A stretch of DNA of 64,000 nt, from contig JAVYIG010000065.1 of NCBI GenBank assembly GCA_035222895.1, positions 372,001-436,000 on the forward strand. Reading direction: 5' to 3'. The notes beneath the pieces are model-generated. The model worked only from the letters and a program-made list of their open reading frames with translations, searched no databases and was not told the origin of the DNA. This document shows, piece after piece, positions 54,205 through 63,227 of this stretch. Both the position numbers and the translations under genes were made by a program. The first letter of the stretch is position 1, and the number at the start of each line of letters is the position of its first letter. This stretch comes from Strongylocentrotus droebachiensis (Eukaryota; Echinodermata; Echinoidea; Camarodonta; Strongylocentrotidae).

Positions 54205-55536
54205 CTATTTCCTCCTTGCGGCCTGTGGCCGCTGGAAGGATTGGGTTTGTTTCCCCATGCTCATCGTCTGGGTGTGAGGCGGAGCTCTGTAAGGTCTGCC
54301 TCGTTGGGTTCGCTGGCCTAAAAAAGGCCTGTTGTAGTTCCCACTTGCGGGCCTGCTACTTGTAAAAGTTTGTGATGTGCCGGTGGCACGGTTCCATCCT
54401 TGTCTGCGGTATTGGAAAGTGCTGGACGCTTGCGTCCTGTACGGATGGTACTGGGGGCGGGGTGTACGTTGTCCACGCACCACGCCAGATGCAGCTTTTT
54501 GTTGTTCTGTAAGATCTTTGACTCTCTTTGTTAAGTCATCGCCAAATAAGTACTGACTCACTGGTGTGGCAGGTTTGCATAGATGTGAGTACTTGGCATT
54601 TAAGTCTGGCTTAATCTGATCTTTGCGTAAGCAGTTGATTTCAAAGTTTGTGTTACACAGCAATGCCAATGCATCCTGTTGTGTCTCTGATAGGCTATCG
54701 GGGGACAGAGTTTGAATAAAAGCTGTGAGTCCCCTTGTCAAGGGCTTTTGGATTCTTTGCAGTTTCAAATCACGGCTTCTTGTTTGCGAGGATAGGTTTT
54801 CCCATATTGCTGCATTCACTTTGGGGCAACACAGTGGAGAACAATTGCTTGGAGGAGGGTATTTCCCTCCAGCTTCCTCCAACACATTTTCCTCTAGCTG
54901 GTTGGACATGAGGTACATGGCAGACTTTGCTAAATCATTGTGGATCGCGCCACCTACCCCAGTGGGGATAGCAAATTTCTGAGCCAGGGCAGGAACTTTG
55001 TCCATATTCTCCTGGTCTAAACCTGGTGCAACAGTTTCGTTGACATCACCCTCATCCATGCTGCCAATGTCATATGAATTAGGGCATTGGCCCATGTTTC
55101 CAGTGTCAATATGCTCAAAATCATCATCATCATGTTCAACTTCAAGAAATCTCACGTTCGCCGCAGCTGTACATGCTGTCGGCGGTGAATCCCCGGTGGG
55201 GCGAGTTGCAGATTGACAAGGCAAAAAATCCACCATTCTCTCCATTAAGGATTCCAATTTGTCAAGTCTTCCTCGTAAATCCGTGAAGTCCTCCTTTTCT
55301 TCAGGCTTTTTGCCCTTCTTTTTAGGCCCAGAGTTCTTAGACTCATTCGGGGCAGGCTTTGCCAAGACACTTTTGCGTTTCGTATCGGAGGATTTCACTG
55401 CCGCTGAGCGCTTTGGCTCAGGCTTCGTAGAGGTGCCCGCGGCGGTTTCGCCCGGCGAAGTTCCGGCTTTAGCCGTGCTCAGCGTTCCGCTGGTTTTCTG
55501 CTTGGTGCTGCCGTTGCTGCTTGACGGAGACGCCAT
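54205..55536 (-). CDS. DIRS ORF1, Gag-like protein (443 aa)
   Basis: The ATG at 55536 starts MASPSSSNGSTKQKTSG, the first Met inside the element; the open frame continues upstream beyond the element border, which is not meaningful. The N-terminus is Ser/Lys-rich and basic, followed by a probable coiled coil (LRGRLDKLESLMERMVDFL), an acidic stretch (VEHDDDDFEHIDTG), a central conserved part (LLCNTNFEINCLRKDQIKPD) and an Arg/Gln-rich basic tail. No zinc knuckle is seen. Position and composition fit DIRS ORF1 nucleocapsid-like proteins. Confidence 0.75.
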   Translation of the reverse strand: MASPSSSNGSTKQKTSGTLSTAKAGTSPGETAAGTSTKPEPKRSAAVKSSDTKRKSVLAKPAPNESKNSGPKKKGKKPEEKEDFTDLRGRLDKLESLMERMVDFLPCQSATRPTGDSPPTACTAAANVRFLEVEHDDDDFEHIDTGNMGQCPNSYDIGSMDEGDVNETVAPGLDQENMDKVPALAQKFAIPTGVGGAIHNDLAKSAMYLMSNQLEENVLEEAGGKYPPPSNCSPLCCPKVNAAIWENLSSQTRSRDLKLQRIQKPLTRGLTAFIQTLSPDSLSETQQDALALLCNTNFEINCLRKDQIKPDLNAKYSHLCKPATPVSQYLFGDDLTKRVKDLTEQQKAASGVVRGQRTPRPQYHPYRTQASSTFQYRRQGWNRATGTSQTFTSSRPASGNYNRPFLGQRTQRGRPYRAPPHTQTMSMGKQTQSFQRPQAARRK

Positions 55537-55744
55537 CGTGTCCGTGGAAATCGGAGCAAAACTTCGATATATGATATAAAAACAGCACAGATTCTCAAAA
55601 GTCTTCAAAAAACATGAAAAAGGAGAGTTTCTCTCCCTAATGTTGTATTTTTTCGAAACCGCTGGTCCGAAAAAACGCCGAAATTTAGGTATTTTGACTG
55701 CTGAGGGAAAGTTACTTTCCCGGTAAAAATCAATTGCGCGGCGA

Positions 55745-55780
55745 ATTGACTGCGCATGCGCGACGGGATCTCTTATGTAA
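55745..55780 (-). repeat. DIRS inverted terminal repeat, 5' copy
   Basis: Exact inverted match to 50697-50732. It lies about 210 bp upstream of the ORF1 ATG and carries an NRF1-type palindrome, so it may hold the element's promoter (inference). Confidence 0.95.
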
Positions 55781-55808
55781 TTTCGAACGACGAAATATGA
55801 AATAAAAT

Positions 55809-56997
55809 ACTCCTGTATTTCATAACAAGGTTTTTTTTGTCTTTCCCCGTTATATCTTTGAATGACAGTCAACTGTGAAAGTAGCAATAAAACATTCATT
55901 GTGTGAGAGAGAGGCTATGGTAGCTTACAAGATAAAAAACGGCTTTAACAGAATGATAATGCCTGTTGTAACAAAACATAAGGGGTGGGGGAGTTCTCTC
56001 ATGGCGAATATCTGTGTATATTAAAATGCACATATTATCCACAGTATTTTTCTTAAAAACACCCAACGACTTCAGTAATACTATTTTCAGCATGATACCC
56101 TTTTTTCTTTAGCTGCCTGAGTTGAGTACAACAACTCTATGAAGAATGCATATTTGGTTCTGATAGCACCTACATAATGCCCATGAAACATATATTTTCA
56201 CTTTTACTCACAACCCGACTTCAAAAACACATAGCAATGCATAGTCAACACAAAAATGTCATAAGTAGCGGGCCATATAAAACAAAGAAATAGTGGGAGA
56301 TTAGTGACCACATCCTAGCTCTACTTGGCTATTTTTTAACTAAAGTAATTTCCCTGCATAATGATAACTCGGTCACACTAACGAGACAGACACCGGACCA
56401 ACAACGAACCGATCAAACAATGATATTGCCTCCAATGGCTAGGAATCACTCAGTCTGGAGTCAGGGTTGAGTTGGTTTGGCGTTGGGATTAAAGGATTAA
56501 AAAATATTCATCACTATGGCAAGTTAGAGCATAACAAGTATGGCATCATAAAGCTCATTAAACACACATGTATGGGGATCAGTACTGAATCACATGAAAT
56601 GTAAATTAATGTAAACTTTTAGACTGGGGGCCAACATGGTACATAAAAAGTAAAATTGATGATAGTAAGGATAGGGAGACAGGTATAATAAAACCTTCTT
56701 TACATGCTCTTTCACACTGACAGCCTCAAAGTAATGGCAGTTTACTCCAAATTTCTTATGAACATGTATAACTGTTGATTTTGGTTTAAAGCTCTTCTAA
56801 ATGAAACATGTATTCTTATACAGAATTACAGTATGATTTTACAACTCGTGAAAATGTACCAGGTGTCATTTGCCAACTACTATTAAACATTACATACACA
56901 CAAATGCGAAGCTTTTTGTTTTCATACAGTTCCACTTTTAAAGATCTTAGGGGGTGTTAAATTACCCCCCCCCCCACCCCACTTGTAAAAAGATCCC
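55809..56997 (-). other. AKAP17A 3' UTR and flank
   Basis: AT-rich with no coding signal. No clear minus-strand AATAAA was found in this stretch, so the poly(A) site is uncertain and could lie inside the DIRS element. Confidence 0.45.
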
Positions 56998-58713
56998 TCA
57001 AAATGCCCAGTTGGCATTAACTTCATCTTCATTTTGAGAAGGGGAAGCCCCTGATGTATCCTCAGACTCAGTTCTAACAGAAGCTTTGTCACCTTGTGGT
57101 GAAGAGGCCTCTGACACATTCCCTGATCCAACTACTTCTCCACTCTGGGTGGCATTAACTTCATCTTCATTTTGAGAAGGGGAAGCCCCTGATTTATTTA
57201 TAGATCCGACTCTGTCCTCAGACTTGGACCCAACAGAAGCTTTGTCACCTTGTGGTGAAGAGGCCTTTGACACATTCCCTGATCCAACTACTTCTCCACT
57301 CTGGGTGGCATTAACTTCATCTTCATTTTGAGAAGGGGAAGCCCCTGATTTATTTATAGATCCGACTCTGTCCTCAGACTTGGACCCAACAGAAGCTTTG
57401 TCACCTTGTGGTGAAGAGGCCTCTGACACATTCCCTGATCCAACTACTTCTCCACTCTGGGTGGCATTAACTTCATCTTCATTTTGAGAAGGGGAAGCCC
57501 CTGATTTATTTATAGATCCGACTCTGTCCTCAGACTTGGACCCAACAGAAGCTTTGTCACCTTGTGGTGAAGAGGCCTTTGACACATTCCCTGATCCAAC
57601 TACTTCTCCACTCTGGGTAGATGGATTTCCTGATGTGACCCTCTCCTCAGACTTGGAACTGCTAGGGGATACAGCAGCATCTTTGTCTTTATTATTACCC
57701 TCAGGAGACAAAGAAACTCTTTCTCCAGATTTGGACCCCACATAAGATTCATGTACATCGTCAACTTCAACTTTTATGTGAGGCTCGGAAGCTCCTGAAT
57801 CCCCAGATTTTGACCTATGTCTAGATCTGCTCCTAGACTGATCACTTGATCTGGACTTTTCTCTCGACTTCAACCTATCTCTGGACCTAGATCGAGATCT
57901 ATCCCTTGACTTGGAATTTTTCTTTGACTTCTGCATTTTTTTAACTCTAGATCTCGACCCGGATTTGTCTTGGTCCTTACTCCTAGATCTTGAGCGAGAC
58001 TTAGAATTTCCCCCAGATCTTGACCTTGATCTTTCCCGTGTTTCAGACTGTGATCTTCCTCTAGACCTGGATCTGCTTCTAGACCTAGACCTATACCTTT
58101 CCCTTTTCCATTTCCTAGACCTTGACCCAGATCTTCCTCTTGACCTAGATCTTGTTCTAGACCTAGACCTTGTCCTGTGTCTAGATCTAGACCTACTCCT
58201 AGACCTACTTCTTGTTCTACACCTACTCCTAGATCTAGACCTGGACCTTGTCCTGTGTCTTGATCTAGACCTACTCCTAGTCCTACTTCTTGTTCTACTC
58301 CTACTCCTAGATCTAGACTTAGACCTATAACGGTCCCTTCCTCTGTGTGAATGCTTTCCATCTTTCCAATCTTGATAATATTGCCTCTTCTTCATTGCGA
58401 ATGTTCCATACGGTGACCGGTAGTTGCCAAAACGTTTTTGCTGGTTTCTGTTCTGATAGTAAGGTTGCTGAGCCATATTCCTATGGTATGCTGCCAGCTG
58501 CCTCTGGTAGATGGCCAAACTCCTATGGTAATCCTCAAGTCTCTGAAGAGCCTCTGGGGATATCACCTGCGCTTGGAAGGCATATGGCTGTTCTGGCTCG
58601 GTAGGACGGTGAGTTGAAGACGATGCTGTAACGATGCTAGACTTGAGCCGTGTTTTAGTCAGCTGCTTCCTGAGTTTTTCACGTTTTTCCTCCTGAACTT
58701 TCTCTTCTTTGGT
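56998..58713 (-). CDS. AKAP17A: AKAP17A terminal coding exon 6 (RS domain and repeat tail)
   Basis: A 1716-nt last exon. It encodes a coiled-coil end (TKEEKVQEEKREKLRKQL), a Tyr/Gln-rich helix (LEDYHRSLAIYQRQLAAYHR), an RS domain at nt about 57780-58345 made almost wholly of RS/RSRSR repeats, then a Ser/Gly/Glu-rich tail built from a 156-bp tandem repeat. Stop at 56998-57000. SR domains localise proteins to nuclear speckles and bind splicing factors. Confidence 0.94.
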   Translation of the reverse strand, partial: TKEEKVQEEKREKLRKQLTKTRLKSSIVTASSSTHRPTEPEQPYAFQAQVISPEALQRLEDYHRSLAIYQRQLAAYHRNMAQQPYYQNRNQQKRFGNYRSPYGTFAMKKRQYYQDWKDGKHSHRGRDRYRSKSRSRSRSRTRSRTRSRSRSRHRTRSRSRSRSRCRTRSRSRSRSRSRHRTRSRSRTRSRSRGRSGSRSRKWKRERYRSRSRSRSRSRGRSQSETRERSRSRSGGNSKSRSRSRSKDQDKSGSRSRVKKMQKSKKNSKSRDRSRSRSRDRLKSREKSRSSDQSRSRSRHRSKSGDSGASEPHIKVEVDDVHESYVGSKSGERVSLSPEGNNKDKDAAVSPSSSKSEERVTSGNPSTQSGEVVGSGNVSKASSPQGDKASVGSKSEDRVGSINKSGASPSQNEDEVNATQSGEVVGSGNVSEASSPQGDKASVGSKSEDRVGSINKSGASPSQNEDEVNATQSGEVVGSGNVSKASSPQGDKASVGSKSEDRVGSINKSGASPSQNEDEVNATQSGEVVGSGNVSEASSPQGDKASVRTESEDTSGASPSQNEDEVNANWAF

Positions 58714-61700
58714 CTGTTTTCATACAAATGATGTAAAGGAGAGAATTAATACCCTGACCATATTCTGTGACTTCTATGTATCTATTCACATCAGTGATCT
58801 GAAATCAGACATTCTAAGGTCCACAAGCTTCACATTTATTATCCATAATTCATTTCATTTGACATCCATGACCATCCAATAACGCTAGCTGATAATACAA
58901 AAAAAAACAATATCAAATGTCAGTTACTTGTTCTACGTGGCAGAATTGTAACTCACTTATTTTTCATGAGTCCATAAACACGATATACAAGAGCACATCG
59001 TTCAGATTTACATCGTGAGAGCAATGACATGCACACAAGTTTACTGACTGTAATTCTCACCTTAAGAGCGTTGATTAGCTTAGATCTTAGTTTCTTCTCC
59101 TTGTGTCTGAGTTGCCTCTCCTTCCTGGCTTCAGCTCTCTTTCTCCTTCGCTCCTCCGCTTCTTTTTGCTCTTTCTCCTTCTGAAGCTGCTCCTGTCGGG
59201 CCTTCTCAAGTTCATAGAGTTTTTGTGCTACCTCCTCCTGCTGCCTGAGAGCCTAAATACAAAACAGGGGGGCGTTTCACAAAACTTGTCATCAGTGACA
59301 AATTATAGTTTTTGTTATAAGCTACTGAAATCCTTGCTTCTGATTGGTTATCAGCAGATTTGTCACTGATTTTTGTCTTTTGTCATTGATAAAAGGCTTT
59401 GTGAAACGGGTTCCAGATCATGTTTGTATTGATTGCCTAGTCACAATAGAGACATACAATCTGGAGTTCTCAGGAAGGGGAGGGGGAAGGGGAGGAGGGG
59501 GGGGGGGGTTGATGCTGCTCAAGTATTCACATGATAAGGGATGTTACAGATCATTGAAAGAATATTTCATTTCTATGACTGACTGGTCGTCAATAAAGAC
59601 TTCAGAAGATCAGCCCTGGGAAGTAAGTTTATAAAATGAATGGCTCTCCTGAAGCAACCTACATGCTCTGATATCCGGTTAGGCACGCTGAGAGTAATTC
59701 TGAATTGGACAATATCCTAGTACTCTTGTTTACATCGTTCAATATACACATTAATTTGGATTTCTACTAAGTACACTGTGAGTGAACTGTGACACATTAT
59801 GCATCTGTAGAAACTTGTAATGTGAACAAAACTCTAAATATGGTGTCTTATGGCTGGTGTGTGACGTAATGCATATTATCAGATCATCCCCTCCCTCCCT
59901 CCCTCCCGATACAGTGTTCCAGAAGACATGAAGGATCAGCATACCTGGACTTTCTGTAGGAGCACCGTGAGGAGACGGATGGATTCTAGTTTCCTCTGAG
60001 CTAGGATCAGCTTTCTCTCCTCCATCATGATCTTTCTATGGAGTCTCCTTTCCTCTCTTCTCTGTCTCCTTTTCTCTTCTCGTTCTGTCTGTCGGGTCTT
60101 CTTCAGTGCTGTTTTCATCTGCTTTTGTAGTTGCTTCAGTTTTATCCCTTCTTCCTTCTTTTTTCTAAATTTACAAGATAAGTTACAACAAAATATATCA
60201 CGTATCTGATAGGGTGTATTTGAGATTTCTCCTACTGCAATAAGCACTGAGAATTTGACATGATTTGTGTGTCCTACAAGACCAATGAAATAAACAAAAA
60301 AATAATGAAAACAAATATAACATCCACACTAATTTGATCAAATGCTCACAGAAATTGCCTTGGAACATACTGCATGTGGATTGTCGATGATAAATGAATT
60401 ATCATTTATCAGTTTTTGTCCCCATTAGCCAATTTACCCTGTGTCTTTTTAGGAAAGAGGTGATCATCTTACCTTTCTTCCTCCTTCTTTTTCTCTTCCT
60501 CTTCTTTCTCCAACCTTTTCTGCTCTTCCCTCTTTCTTATCAGTTCTATCCACTTCGTCTGCTCCTTCTCTCTCTTCTTTATTACTTTTGCACTAAGATG
60601 TCTCGTCTTGTCAAAGTCAACCTGAAAAGATGAAAAATTTGGATCAGCATTACATTAACATTGATTTAAATGCAGGCTTAACATTTTTGCTTTTAGTACC
60701 GATGACAAATGTGCTTCTCCTAGAACATTGAGAGCTCAGACTACAAACAAATGATCTGCTAAAAAGATTTGGTAGAAAATGAATAGTTGCAAATTGAGCA
60801 GATATAAACAAATTGAGCTAGATGTCTAATGAGCTGGCTGATCACGAAAACTATGGTTCTTTATAATACATGTTTTTTTTTCAGTGAGTGTGCTTGCCAG
60901 TAAGTATCTCTTAGTTTGTTTCGATAGCTTTGAAAAGTGTAGTATGGAATAAATGAAATAACTTGTTAATTGTTCTTTATCAACGTTCTGCACCAAAACC
61001 TACAAAAGTTGTCAGCAAAGTGGCCTACCTTGATTTCAGCTGTATAGGCATTGCCATCATGCCCATTTCTCATGATCTTCATGCCTTTCAAAGTGTCCAT
61101 GGCTTTCACAAAGCCAATGTATTCCATAAATTGCACATAGACATCAAACGTAAGATTGCTCCCCAGACTGGAGATCTTGCCAAAGTTCCCTCCCGTCACC
61201 TGGCTCTCATGTCGGTATGGATCCAACATAGGAATGTCAATGTTCCTGATGACGCCAATCGTACCAAACACATTCCGCACCACGATCTCACTTGGTTTGT
61301 CCGGTTCGACATCAATGGCAAACCATCGCACTGGAAGATTCTCCACGTGAATGGTATCCGGTCTTTCACCTGGATTGTTCTCGTTCATGTGCTTTGTATC
61401 ACGAAAGAAGACATCCCAATCGTGGCGATTCGGGAAAGGAAGCTTTGCCTCAGCAGCTCGCACTTTCAAGACCTCCGTGAACCCGCTTAGCTTGATATTC
61501 TTGGTATCGAGTCTCGTGATCATGACTTTGATGATGGAGCGGGCCTCGAGTTCAGCCTCAAAGCGCAGGAAATCCAAGGAGCTTTTGGTGACTCGCAGGA
61601 CAAGAAAAGAGTCAGGTTTAGCCATCTTCTTCAGCTTCTCCATCACTTCCCAATTGCTGATTGATTTCCCTGCAAAGTCAACAGTAATGAAACTATCAAT

Positions 61701-62443
61701 ACAATTACACAATGAGAACAAAGTACCAGTAATGCAAAGGAGAGAGGTACAATATAACTCATAAATTCCATCCATTATTCCATTTACATAGTATTTAACC
61801 CTGCATCCCCAGAAGGTTCAATAACCTAAGAGGATACTCTTGTGCACACTCCTTTTTAGGCAAGGCTGTTTTCCTAAGAAATGACCATCAGTTACGATAC
61901 ATCCCTAATCTTCTCCAGTCCTGACGTCAACAAGTTCTAGTACTATGAAATAGGATGAATCACTAGATCCTAGCGGATATATACCTCTAGTAGTATATAT
62001 AGTTGAGCTATGAAAGGGAACCCCTTGTATGAAGTCTTTCAATGTTGTAGGGAATATCAATAACAGTAATTAAGAAATATCAATTCTAATAAAACAATAC
62101 AATACAATGTATTGAATGCTGAACTTGTATTGATCAAAGTACCAAGGGGACCTATGGCCCATTGTTTTACCAGAGGGTCTATATAATTGAGGAGTGGTGT
62201 CTAGTCAAAAAGAGAGAGAAATAAAGAGAGAGAGAGAGAAAGAGAAAGAAGGGGAGACGGGGAGAGAAAGAGAGAGAGGGGGTAAAGAGAAAAGAAAATG
62301 CCTGACTAACCTGGAGTTTTCATCTGAGGTAAAGTCACAGAAATGTTGATCTTGGCTATCGGCTTAAGATACAGGAACTTGTTCTCGTATAACTCGATGG
62401 CCTCCGTTGAGTTGCTACAGAGCTGACAACCAATGGTTGCCAT
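56998..62443 (-). CDS. AKAP17A: AKAP17A, A-kinase anchor protein 17A (6 coding exons, 1016 aa)
   Basis: AKAP17A (XE7, SFRS17A) is an SR-like splicing-speckle protein that anchors protein kinase A. Coding exons, minus strand: 62443-62311, 61669-61029, 60621-60473, 60164-59945, 59252-59061, 58713-56998; all borders are GT/AG and phases agree, giving 3051 nt. Domains: conserved N-terminus with GKSISNWEVMEKLKKM (45-60), RRM-like fold about 150-255 with NIDIPMLDPYR, Arg/Glu/Lys-rich coiled coil about 260-480, the PKA-binding helix MMEERKLILAQRKLESIRLL inside it, an RS domain about 567-775, and a Ser-rich repeat tail about 813-1014. Human AKAP17A is 695 aa; the extra length is mostly RS sequence and repeat tail. 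It converges on LARP1. Identity is secure from recalled human sequence. Confidence 0.95.
57013..57617 (-). repeat. 156-bp coding minisatellite in the AKAP17A tail
   Basis: Direct repeats begin at 57013, 57151, 57307 and 57463 on the plus strand. Three units are 156 bp (52 codons) and the C-terminal unit is 138 bp, missing six codons. Each encodes SGEVVGSGNVS, SSPQGDKASVGSKSEDRVGS and NKSGASPSQNEDEVN. Copies differ by only a few bases, so expansion is recent. All length changes keep the reading frame. Confidence 0.95.
57780..58345 (-). repeat. Arg-Ser codon repeat region of AKAP17A
   Basis: Plus-strand sequence is an irregular array of hexamer and 12-mer units such as CTAGATCTAGAC, encoding RS dipeptides on the minus strand. 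It produces long open frames in the other frames too (Leu/Asp-rich), which are shadows. Confidence 0.85.
59061..59252 (-). CDS. AKAP17A: AKAP17A coding exon 5 (coiled coil)
   Basis: A 64-codon exon, phase 0 on both sides, encoding an uninterrupted Glu/Arg/Lys/Gln helix ending HKEKKLRSKLINALK, comparable to human LRERLLSILLSKK. Acceptor GTATTTAG, donor AAG|GTGAGA. Confidence 0.92.
59267..59411 (-). mobile_element. GCGTTTCACAAA MITE, copy c (AKAP17A intron 4)
   Basis: GGGGGGCGTTTCACAAAACT ... AAGGCTTTGTGAAACGGG. It lies 15 bp upstream of the AKAP17A exon 5 border. Confidence 0.8.
59945..60164 (-). CDS. AKAP17A: AKAP17A coding exon 4 (PKA-anchoring helix)
   Basis: Encodes a highly charged helix and MMEERKLILAQRKLESIRLL with TVLLQKVQ. 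This aligns with human LEERKLLLAQRNLQSIRLIAELL, the segment that binds PKA regulatory subunits; the hydrophobic spacing of the amphipathic helix is kept. Acceptor AAATTTAG, donor CCAG|GTATGC. Confidence 0.94.
60473..60621 (-). CDS. AKAP17A: AKAP17A coding exon 3 (start of coiled coil)
   Basis: Encodes VDFDKTRHLSAKVIKKREKE (human VSFDSTKHLSDASIKKRQLE) and a Glu/Lys-rich helix. Acceptor TCTTTTCAG, donor AAAG|GTAAGA, phase 0 in and 2 out. Confidence 0.93.
61029..61669 (-). CDS. AKAP17A: AKAP17A coding exon 2 (conserved core and RRM-like domain)
   Basis: Encodes residues 45-258, the best-conserved part: KSISNWEVMEKLKKM, KVRAAEAKLPFPNRHDWDVF, PGERPDTIHVENLPVRWFAI and VIRNIDIPMLDPYR. The RRM-like fold runs from about ENLPVRW to TAEIK. 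Acceptor CTTTGCAG, donor AAG|GTAGGC. Confidence 0.97.
61670..62310 (-). other. AKAP17A intron 1
   Basis: Unique-looking AT-rich intron of 641 bp with a GA microsatellite beside the donor. It holds no other recognised feature. Confidence 0.75.
62206..62295 (+). repeat. GA-rich microsatellite in AKAP17A intron 1
   Basis: AGAGAGAGAAA and GGGGAGA units directly beside the exon 1 donor (62309-62310). On the sense strand it is a CT-rich tract. Confidence 0.85.
62311..62443 (-). CDS. AKAP17A: AKAP17A coding exon 1
   Basis: Encodes MATIGCQLCSNSTEAIELY, then FLYLKPIAKINISVTLPQMK, matching human EAVELCPAYGLYLKPITKMTISVALPQLK. The ATG is the RC of CAT at 62441-62443. Donor CCAG|GTTAGT leaves phase 1. 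Confidence 0.93.
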
Positions 62444-62764
62444 GGTGATCTGAGAATGTCCACAATTTGGGCCTAGGTAGTCTCACAATATTCCACAGCC
62501 AGTTCAGAAATCTTTGTTTCAGTAGAAAGTTTGTTGAAAATGTCTGTTAAAAAGATTGGAAGATGATCTGTCTTTAATTCCATGCCATTATTTTGCCTTC
62601 AATTGACGTTAACAATCAACAAATTTGCCCTCCCCCCCCCCCCCACCCGTTGAGCACACCAACAAAATTTGCATAGACCTAGATCTATATGATCTCCCTC
62701 GAAGCAGTTCCCCAAAATGACAGCCATGTTTTACAACTACAAGCCAATTGCCCGATATCAAGAT

Positions 62765-63227
62765 CAGTAGGGGCGCTGGTCCGAGAATGAGGATCGTCCT
62801 CATAAACAAGGATATCCTCATAAACGAGGACAAAATGCGTCCTCAAAAATAAGGGTCTGCATTTTCGAGGACATTTTTTTTCATCGGCGCTCTGGGGGTT
62901 TCATGTTACAGAACGGCCCGCTGGCGATGCCAAAAATGGATTCCCTGGGGAAAATAACCCTAGTTCACCGTCTACTTTTATGGGTTGTCCGTCTTCCCAA
63001 GGATTTATTGCTCATAATGTGAAAGTCTCTGTACAAAGTCAATGTAAAATGCATCAAGAAAATCATTGCAGAATCCGTTTTTTGCATCGCCAATGCGCCT
63101 ATCAAAAATATGAAACGTCTGCGAAAATGCAGACGGTCCTTATTTTTTAGGACGGATCTGTCCGTGTTAAAGAAGATGATCCTCGTTTATGAAGACGATC
63201 CTTATTCTCGGACCAGCGCCCCTACTG
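62765..63227. mobile_element. Palindromic element with CAGTAGGGGCGCTGGTCC ends, copy 2
   Basis: CAGTAGGGGCGCTGGTCCGA and its complement close a 463-bp element of the same family as 3764-3976. AAGAT flanks both sides (62760-62764 and 63228-63232), a possible 5-bp target duplication. Lies about 320 bp upstream of the AKAP17A start codon. Confidence 0.85.

Larger units (their letters stand above)
50625..55808 (-). mobile_element. Apparently complete DIRS-family tyrosine-recombinase retrotransposon
   Basis: Three long open frames on the minus strand (Gag-like, RT/RNase H, tyrosine recombinase) lie between inverted terminal repeats. A perfect 36-bp inverted match links 50697-50732 and 55745-55780. 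An internal complementary region at about 50817-50926 is the reverse complement of the two outer ends joined together. The outer ends share the trinucleotide AAT (50625-50627 and 55806-55808), the expected recombination point. There is no long target duplication, as is usual for DIRS elements. All domains are intact, so the copy is young. Confidence 0.93.

Noticed and set aside
57870-58361. Leu/Gly/Asp-repeat frames on both strands in the AKAP17A RS region
   Set aside because: Shadows of the RS codon repeat; the RS frame joins upstream exons and the others do not.
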